Below are positions 5,406-11,480 of a stretch of 11,480 nt of DNA, in pieces. Source of the stretch: G039029935 sp039029935 (GTDB lineage: Bacteria; Chloroflexota; Anaerolineae; Caldilineales; Caldilineaceae); assembly GCA_039029935.1 (NCBI GenBank), contig JBCCFC010000308.1:1-11480 (forward strand). The letters run 5' to 3'. The translations under genes were made by a program, and so were the position numbers. How positions within the stretch are numbered: the first letter of the stretch is position 1; every line of letters starts with the position of its first letter. The notes beneath the pieces are model-generated. The model saw only the letters and a list, made by a program, of their open reading frames with translations. It was not told the DNA's origin and ran no database searches.

Positions 5406-8400
5406 ATGAATTCAACGGGTATGGACAACAACAAACGCACAACCAGTACATCATCAAAATCCATCTGGCGGCTTCTACGCACAGATTTGCTCATTTTTCT
5501 TGCAATCATCACCATCGCAGTCATCACCACAACGCTCCTCTATGGCAGCCCGCAACAGGGGCGTACACAACTGGTGGCGACCTTGCGGCAACTCGGTCAA
5601 ACCGATGATGGCAGCACCTTTATTCGCTATGTTTCCAACAACACCAATAACACGGGGTCCCACAACCCCTGTACGCGCTGGCTGGAGGACTATGACAACG
5701 ACACCGATGACAGTGGCGACACGCCGCCCGATGATGATGATGACACCAACGATGTCTATGACTATCGCAAGGCGTGTGCCACCATCCAGCAGGCGGTTAA
5801 CATTGCCAACAATGGTGACATCATCCGCGTGGACAAGGGCAACTATATCCAGTCCGTCATTATTGAAAACAAGGAACTGACGTTGGTTGGTGGCTATTAT
5901 AATGGCTTCGGGCAGTTGGCCGACCCACTTTTTGATTGGGAAGTCAACCCGACCTATATTCAGGGCAGTGGTGGGCGTGGACTGACCATCCGCAACAGCA
6001 AGGTGACGATGGAGGGCTTTCGCATTCACGGCGGTGGTACGGGCAACTCTGGTGGTGGTATTGCGGTGGATAATGGCTCCAACGCTACGCTGGACAAAAT
6101 GCTGGTCTTCAACAACGCAGCGGGTAGTGGTGGGGGAGGCATCTATGTGGGCGGTAGTTCAACGTACCTGAAAATCACCAACTCGAGCATCTTCAACAAC
6201 AACGCCGCTGGCAACTACGGTGGGGGTATCTTTATCAATAATGCAAATATTGATGCCGAGAATGTGCTGATCCACAACAACTTTGCGCGGCTAGAGGGCG
6301 GTGGCATCAACATCAATAGCCAGCTCACACAGACGCTCAAAATGATCACTGTCACCAATAATATAGCGGGTAGCAATGCGGGTGGCATCCGTGCCTATAA
6401 TACCAATGTCCCGATTGAAAATGCCTACATTGGAGGTAACTCGGCTCCATTCGGTGGTGGATTCTATCAAAGCTTTGGCACAATGACACTTAAGAATGTC
6501 ATCTTTCAGCAAAATAACGCAAGCAGTAATGGTGGCGGGGCTTATGTAGACCAAAGCGCGACAAAGCTTGAACTGGATACAGTTGAATTTATCAGCAATA
6601 CCGCAAACGTGGGTGGGGGCTTCTATATCCAGAATGCTGACTTCATCACCATGACCAGCAACATTGTGCGCGGAAACGCTACCAACAACAATGGGGGCGG
6701 CGGGTTTATCAACACGGGTGGCTCGTTTAAGATTGATGGCAGCGACTTTAAGCTAAACACGGGGCGGCAAGGGGGTGGTCTGTATATCCAGGCCAGCAAC
6801 GTGGTCCTCAACACCAACAACTACCTCAACAATGTGACAACCAGCGGTGGTGCGGGCATGTTTATCAATGCAAGTTCGGCCATCACCCTCAGCAGTGAAA
6901 CCTTTGAAGGCAACGTTGCCAGCGGTAATGGTGGCGGATTACGTATCCAAAACATCACCGACTCGATTAGCAGACCCAAATTTACCGCGCTCACCTTTAA
7001 GAATAACAGTGCAACGGCTAGTGGCGGTGGTTTCTACGCCAGTGGCAGTATCATGGATATGAGCGCGGATCTCACCGAAAATCACGCCGATGTGCATGGT
7101 GGCGGCTTTACCGTCGACTTTAACACGACCATGACCATGCCCCTTTCCACGCTGACTGGCAACACAGCTAACAATGTCGGTGGCGGCTGTTATATCGCCA
7201 ATGGCAGCGTGGCAATCATTGAGGGAACCAGCATTGAAGAAAATATAGCAGGGACCTATGGCGGTGGCTGTTATGTGTTGTCGGCTGAAATGGATATGAT
7301 CAAGAATGGTGCGGTCAACAACAATGTGGCAACGGGCAATGACGGTGGCGGCTTCTATGTCAACAACAGCACCGTTCTCTTTGACAGTCTACAAATGTTT
7401 GAGAACAAGGCGCAGTTTAATGGGGGTGGCATTCATGCCGTCGACTCGAATGTGGATATAGCAGGTGCAGTCGATATCCAGTTTAACGAGGCGATCTCGT
7501 CCAATGGCGGTGGTATTTTGCTGGATACCGCTGTCGTGTCGGCGACCAGCAATTTTATTCTGCGTGAGAACAAAGCCCTCAATCGCGGTGGTGGCATCTA
7601 TGCCAACAACGGCTCGTGGACATCGCATGGCGGGAGCCTCGATATTTCGGTCAACTCGGCAGAGAACAGCAATGGCGGCGGTATCTATGCCAACAACTGG
7701 GCAGGCAGTTTTGTGGACTTGGCCATGAGCGAAAACTCGTCGGGCAGTGGTGGCGGTGCGATCTATGCGGGGAACAGCAGCCTGGGCTTTGCGGGGACAA
7801 CCAACTTTACCGAGAACCGCACCCGTGCGGGCAATGGCGGTGCGATTCGTCTGGCATCCGCAACCAGCCCTGTCTCGATTCCAGATGTGACCTTTAGCAA
7901 GAATGGGGCAATTGCCAGTGGTGGCGGCGTCTATGCAACGGCGACCACGCTCACCCTTGGCCCCAATGCCAACCTCTCGGAAAATACAACCAGCCAGTCA
8001 CATGGGGGTGGTGTTTTTGTGGGCAGCGGTTCTACCTTGACGCTCGATAGTGCCACCTTCTCCAAAAACCAAGCGGCACAACATGGCGGTGGTCTCTATG
8101 TCACGGCCAGCGATGTCACCATTCAAAACAGCGGTGTGTTTAATGAGAATACGACGCTGGATGGCAACGGTGCGGGAGCGTATCTGACAGGAAACGGCAC
8201 GGCTTCGTTTGCGGACACGGTTTTCTCCAAAAACACAACAGGCAGTATCAGCCAAAACGATGGTCATGCGGGTGGGCTGTTCTCTGCCAACACCAGCACG
8301 ACGGTTGCCAACAGTACCTTTAGCGAAAACGATGCAGGTACGGCGCAGGGTGGTGCGATGCGGCTTTCGGCGGGGACCGTGGTGCTGTCGGAGAATGTCA

Positions 8401-11400
8401 TTGAGAACAACACGACCAAGGGCTATGGTGCGGGTGTGTATATGACGGGTGTGGGCAATGCCACCATCTTCTCTAACACCATCCAGACCAATGTCCTCAA
8501 CCCCAACTCGGTGGTCGAGAGCCTGACACTGAGCAGTGATGTGACCGCACCGGACGGCAGCGTGATTGCGCAGACGGGCGAAACCTTGCAGGCGACAACG
8601 GTGCAAGATGGGGATGGTGCGGGGCTGTATATTAACGACAGCACGGTGGACATGAGCCACAACCTTGTCTTTGCCAATGTTGGCTCAAACGAGGGGGCGG
8701 GTATGTATCTGCGGCAGACCGACGCCACGCTCACCAACAATGTGATTGCACAGAATCGTGTGAGCCAAGAGGGGAGTCCTCTGGGCCCCTTTGCCAGCGG
8801 TATCCACCAGGAGGATGGCACGGTGACGATGGTGCATAACACGGTGGCCGATAACCTCCACGCCTCGCTCAATGATGATGACGAGCTTGTGGTCCTCAGT
8901 GAAACGACGACTATTGGCATCTATGTCAGCAATCTTGGCGGCAGCACGGGTGTCCTCAACATGACCAATAACATTGTCTCTGGGCATGATGTGGGTTTGC
9001 GGCTGGATGGCGGCAACACGGCCAACATGCATTCCACGCTCTGGGACAACGGCAGCATCGACTGGACAGGCGGCGGAACCTTTGCCTCCAGCTTTGACAA
9101 CTATCGGGGTGCGCCCAACTTTGAGGCCGCTGGTGAGGGCAACTATGCCATCCAACGCCAATCTGCGGCCTTTGATGTGGCGCGGCCGACAAGCGAGACG
9201 GGGGTCACGATTGCGCGCGATGGCACGGCGCGTCCGCAAGGCTTTGCACCCGATTTGGGCGCGTATGAGCAACGCTATACGAATGGATTGGTGATGTTGG
9301 CGACAGGCGTGGGGCCAGCCGGAACACCCTTTGTCTACAACGGCGAGACGATTGATTTCTCGATTCGGCTGCGTAATGACAGCGATATTGTCATCGAGAA
9401 CATCAACATGAACGCCCGTCTGCCCTTGCAATTGAGCCTGCCCGCCGACAGCCCGACGGTCAACATTTTCACCGAGACAGTGGCGCTACTGGCGCAGGGG
9501 GAAGAGGTCGATATCACCTTCTCGGCCACGGTCGATGGCAACCCCAGCACGACCAGCTTTGTCAACATGCAGGTTAATGTGACCGCTTTCTCGACCACCA
9601 CAATCCAGAGTGACAACAACACCTCGATTGTCACCTATCTCCAGAGTTGTGCGGTTGATTACAACGGCACAAGCTATGCCACCGTTCAGGAAGCGGTCGA
9701 TGCGGCGGCAGATACTATCAGCAGCCTGGTGCGCGTGAGTGGTTATTGTGGGGATAGTCAGACGGTAAACGGCTCGACGCAGGCTGTCTACATCGACAAA
9801 AATCTCACACTTCAAGGTGGATGGGATTCAACCTTCACAACTTGGGATCCAACGACCCACCCCACGACTATCGACGCAGCGGATACAGGGCGCGTCATCG
9901 TTGTCACAGGCGCAGGCAACAGCCCGGTCGTCGAATATCTGACATTGCGCAATGGCGATGCCTTTATCCAGGAGGGTGGCTTTGCGGGGCGTGATGCGGG
10001 GGGTATTCTCTACATCAAAGACGCGACCCCTGTTGTCTCCAACTTGTCACTTGCTGGTGGCAGCAGCAACGATTATGGCGGTGGTGTCTACATCAACGTC
10101 ACCGACCCCTTCACCATCAGCAACACCACCATCCGCAGTAGCCAGTCCAATATCTGGGGGGGTGGGCTGTATGTGCAGGCGGGTCAGCCAACGCTCCACA
10201 ATCTAAACATGTCGGGCAATCGGGCGCAGATGGGGGGCGCAATTTATCTCGACCGCACCAACGCCTTGGTTACGGGTGACAGTGATATGGATGAGTTTGG
10301 GCAGACAAGCGGCGACAACTGTACCATCATCAACAACATAGCCACAGGCACACCGACCTATGTCTTGACCACGGATCCTGATGGCAATGAAGAGACGGCG
10401 TGGCTGGAGGCTGGTGGCGGTGGTGGCATCGCTGTGGACCAGAGTACGGCCACCATTCGCGGCTGTACTCTGAGCACCAATCAGGCGACGCGTGGCGGTG
10501 GTATCTATGTCTATCAGAGCCAGTCAACCATTGTCAACAACCTCATCCAGAGCAACAGCACCTTTAACTCTGACCAAGACCCCGCACCGGACACCAGCGA
10601 TGGCGGGGGACTCTATCTCGACCGCCAAGTCGGTGTGCAGCCGATTGTAGACAGCAACTTCTTTGGGTTCAACTTGGCAGGGCGCGGCAGTGCGCTCTTT
10701 GCCAATCTCCAAACCGATACTCCGCTCGACCTCTACCACAACACCATTGCGCACAACGAGAGCGACACCACCGTCATGGCCTATGGGCAGACCAACCTCA
10801 ACCTCCACAATAGCATCGTCGCCCTCAATCTGGGGACAGCAATTCAGGCTGAACCCGCCGAAACCACTGACACAATCTTTGTGGGCAGCTTCCCCATCGA
10901 CTATGAAACGTATCATGCCCCGACCATCAATATGGACTATACGCTCTGGTTTGACAACTCGGATGAAGATGGCGCAGGCACGGACTTTGGCGCCAGCGTC
11001 AACCGTACCAACGACCGTACAGGTGATCCCGTTTTCCGCAACGATGGCTATCACATCAAACGTGCCTCGGCTGCCTATGGCTTTGCGGGGACAGCATCAG
11101 GCATGATGGATGTGGATGGCACAACTCGCTGGGATGGCATCGACCGTGACATCAATGGCCGTCCACAGGGGGTGGTTCTCGACATGGGCGCGGATGAGTA
11201 TTTTCCGGCACGAGGGGTGCGCTATGTGACGACAACGGGTGTGGGTACGGCTCCATGCGATGATGTGACCGACCCCTGTGGCTCGATCCAGTTGGCGGTC
11301 GATTCGGCAGAAGCGGGTGACATCATCAAGATTGCGGGTGGCACATACACCGAGTTGGCCGAACGAGGCCCAGAGGGATCCCCACACACACAGATTGTCT

Positions 11401-11480
11401 ATATCAACAAGAGCATCACCTTACAGGGTGGCTTCTATCCCGATGCGGTTGATAACAATGTCGTGGAGAGTCTCTATACC
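5406..11480 (+). CDS. Giant Pmp-like parallel beta-helix surface protein (3' truncated by window)
   Basis: One uninterrupted frame gives 2,025 residues and no stop before the edge. Residues 27-46 (LLIFLAIITIAVITTTLLYG) form a membrane anchor or uncleaved signal after a basic stretch. An Asp-rich segment (95-118) may bind calcium. Module 1 (about 122-1289) has some 32 Pmp-type repeats (FxxN, then GGGI[YF]), a right-handed beta-helix, and ends in a choice-of-anchor-Q-like DLGAYE. Residues 1291-1412 resemble DUF11/CARDB. Module 2 (1415-1932) repeats the entry motif ATVQEAV, has LTLQGGWD and about eight GG[GA] rungs, and ends DMGADEY. Module 3 begins near 1936 (GVRYV, then PCGSIQLAV and ITLQGGFY). 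The likely role is adhesion or surface display; a carbohydrate-active role is also possible for beta-helices, but no catalytic signature is seen. The start is the first in-frame ATG after the promoter. It has no clear Shine-Dalgarno sequence; Met6 (5421) is an alternative. Confidence 0.85.
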   Translation, partial: MNSTGMDNNKRTTSTSSKSIWRLLRTDLLIFLAIITIAVITTTLLYGSPQQGRTQLVATLRQLGQTDDGSTFIRYVSNNTNNTGSHNPCTRWLEDYDNDTDDSGDTPPDDDDDTNDVYDYRKACATIQQAVNIANNGDIIRVDKGNYIQSVIIENKELTLVGGYYNGFGQLADPLFDWEVNPTYIQGSGGRGLTIRNSKVTMEGFRIHGGGTGNSGGGIAVDNGSNATLDKMLVFNNAAGSGGGGIYVGGSSTYLKITNSSIFNNNAAGNYGGGIFINNANIDAENVLIHNNFARLEGGGININSQLTQTLKMITVTNNIAGSNAGGIRAYNTNVPIENAYIGGNSAPFGGGFYQSFGTMTLKNVIFQQNNASSNGGGAYVDQSATKLELDTVEFISNTANVGGGFYIQNADFITMTSNIVRGNATNNNGGGGFINTGGSFKIDGSDFKLNTGRQGGGLYIQASNVVLNTNNYLNNVTTSGGAGMFINASSAITLSSETFEGNVASGNGGGLRIQNITDSISRPKFTALTFKNNSATASGGGFYASGSIMDMSADLTENHADVHGGGFTVDFNTTMTMPLSTLTGNTANNVGGGCYIANGSVAIIEGTSIEENIAGTYGGGCYVLSAEMDMIKNGAVNNNVATGNDGGGFYVNNSTVLFDSLQMFENKAQFNGGGIHAVDSNVDIAGAVDIQFNEAISSNGGGILLDTAVVSATSNFILRENKALNRGGGIYANNGSWTSHGGSLDISVNSAENSNGGGIYANNWAGSFVDLAMSENSSGSGGGAIYAGNSSLGFAGTTNFTENRTRAGNGGAIRLASATSPVSIPDVTFSKNGAIASGGGVYATATTLTLGPNANLSENTTSQSHGGGVFVGSGSTLTLDSATFSKNQAAQHGGGLYVTASDVTIQNSGVFNENTTLDGNGAGAYLTGNGTASFADTVFSKNTTGSISQNDGHAGGLFSANTSTTVANSTFSENDAGTAQGGAMRLSAGTVVLSENVIENNTTKGYGAGVYMTGVGNATIFSNTIQTNVLNPNSVVESLTLSSDVTAPDGSVIAQTGETLQATTVQDGDGAGLYINDSTVDMSHNLVFANVGSNEGAGMYLRQTDATLTNNVIAQNRVSQEGSPLGPFASGIHQEDGTVTMVHNTVADNLHASLNDDDELVVLSETTTIGIYVSNLGGSTGVLNMTNNIVSGHDVGLRLDGGNTANMHSTLWDNGSIDWTGGGTFASSFDNYRGAPNFEAAGEGNYAIQRQSAAFDVARPTSETGVTIARDGTARPQGFAPDLGAYEQRYTNGLVMLATGVGPAGTPFVYNGETIDFSIRLRNDSDIVIENINMNARLPLQLSLPADSPTVNIFTETVALLAQGEEVDITFSATVDGNPSTTSFVNMQVNVTAFSTTTIQSDNNTSIVTYLQSCAVDYNGTSYATVQEAVDAAADTISSLVRVSGYCGDSQTVNGSTQAVYIDKNLTLQGGWDSTFTTWDPTTHPTTIDAADTGRVIVVTGAGNSPVVEYLTLRNGDAFIQEGGFAGRDAGGILYIKDATPVVSNLSLAGGSSNDYGGGVYINVTDPFTISNTTIRSSQSNIWGGGLYVQAGQPTLHNLNMSGNRAQMGGAIYLDRTNALVTGDSDMDEFGQTSGDNCTIINNIATGTPTYVLTTDPDGNEETAWLEAGGGGGIAVDQSTATIRGCTLSTNQATRGGGIYVYQSQSTIVNNLIQSNSTFNSDQDPAPDTSDGGGLYLDRQVGVQPIVDSNFFGFNLAGRGSALFANLQTDTPLDLYHNTIAHNESDTTVMAYGQTNLNLHNSIVALNLGTAIQAEPAETTDTIFVGSFPIDYETYHAPTINMDYTLWFDNSDEDGAGTDFGASVNRTNDRTGDPVFRNDGYHIKRASAAYGFAGTASGMMDVDGTTRWDGIDRDINGRPQGVVLDMGADEYFPARGVRYVTTTGVGTAPCDDVTDPCGSIQLAVDSAEAGDIIKIAGGTYTELAERGPEGSPHTQIVYINKSITLQGGFYPDAVDNNVVESLYT
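6051..8705 (+). repeat. Module 1 Pmp-like repeat block (about 32 rungs)
   Basis: By hand count about 32 GG[GA]-[hydrophobic] motifs occur from residue 216 to 1097, an average of about 28 residues apart. Nearly every one is preceded by an FxxN or equivalent turn, for example FSKNQAAQHGGGLYV and FKNNSATASGGGFYA. Length varies by insertions between rungs. The pattern matches the chlamydial polymorphic outer membrane protein repeat (Pfam Chlam_PMP), which folds as a beta-helix with an Asn ladder. Confidence 0.85.
9276..9641 (+). other. DUF11/CARDB-like Ig domain between beta-helix modules
   Basis: Residues 1291-1412 break the Gly-rich pattern. ETIDFSIRLRNDSDIVIENI is followed by ARLPLQLSLP, and later AQGEEVDITFSATVDG. 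This matches the layout of DUF11/CARDB domains (x-I-x-F-x-I-x-x-x-N, then V/I-x-N-I-x-x-x-x-x-LP), which act as stalk spacers in large surface proteins. Confidence 0.65.
9648..11201 (+). other. Second beta-helix module of the giant protein
   Basis: Residues 1415-1932. It opens with CAVDYNGTSYATVQEAVDAA, then LTLQGGWDSTFTTWDP and TTIDAADTGRVIVV, a lead-in typical of bacterial pectate-lyase-like beta-helices. About eight GG[GA] rungs follow (DYGGGVYIN, IWGGGLYVQ, TRGGGIYVY and others). It closes with GRPQGVVLDMGADEY, parallel to the ARPQGFAPDLGAYE that closes module 1. The third module begins right after it. Confidence 0.75.

Noticed and set aside
7998..9431. Long minus-strand open frames of 220 and 248 codons opposite the giant gene
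   Set aside because: They lie wholly inside the giant plus-strand coding region. Their translations are rich in Arg, His and Val, as expected from the complement of Gly/Asn/Thr codons, and they show no recognisable domain.
5406..11480. Carbohydrate lyase/hydrolase function for the beta-helix protein
   Set aside because: The fold is shared with pectate lyases, but no catalytic Asp/Arg/Lys signature was recognised, and the Pmp-like FxxN/GGGI pattern points to a structural or adhesive role.

Overview
The window looks like accessory DNA from a filamentous or particle-associated bacterium, most likely a member of the Chloroflexota. That placement is an inference from style, not from a marker gene. 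It rests on a secreted protein with a long Pro/Thr linker and a C-terminus reading IFLPAVSR, on a giant right-handed beta-helix protein whose modules end in DLGAYE / DMGADEY, and on an Rpn/DUF4351-like nuclease. No rRNA, tRNA, CRISPR array, integrase or insertion sequence is visible.

Left part (1-5065), mostly minus strand. A plus-strand gene ends at 104 and converges on an enoyl-CoA hydratase/isomerase-family gene (119-898, minus). Upstream of that is a 947-residue secreted protein (1047-3890, minus). Its parts in order are a signal peptide, a plant-like leucine-rich-repeat block, a Pro/Thr linker, a pre-peptidase C-terminal (PPC) domain, a legumain-like C13 (caspase-fold) protease domain with His639 and Cys683 present, and a beta-rich tail. 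Upstream again is a PD-(D/E)XK, Rpn-like protein (4013-5065, minus). Its near-consensus promoter puts the predicted transcription start on the A of the ATG.

Middle (5066-5405). This 340-bp divergent intergenic region holds two outward-facing sigma70-type promoters, each with a 17-bp spacer and the -10 box TATACT. Between them lie nine tandem octamers with an inverted copy, then a cluster of short direct and inverted repeats next to the rightward promoter. The spacer between the nuclease gene and the protease gene (3891-4012) carries a near-perfect 30-bp palindrome built on a 10-bp period, and the spacer at 899-1046 carries another octamer array.

Right part (5406-11480, plus). One reading frame stays open for at least 2,025 codons and runs off the right edge. 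It encodes a membrane-anchored or secreted giant built from Pmp-like FxxN / GGGI(Y/F) repeats. There are two beta-helix modules, a DUF11/CARDB-like domain between them, and the start of a third module at the edge. Together with the LRR-C13 protein it suggests a cell-surface adhesion/interaction locus. The link between the two proteins is neighbourhood only, since they are transcribed divergently.
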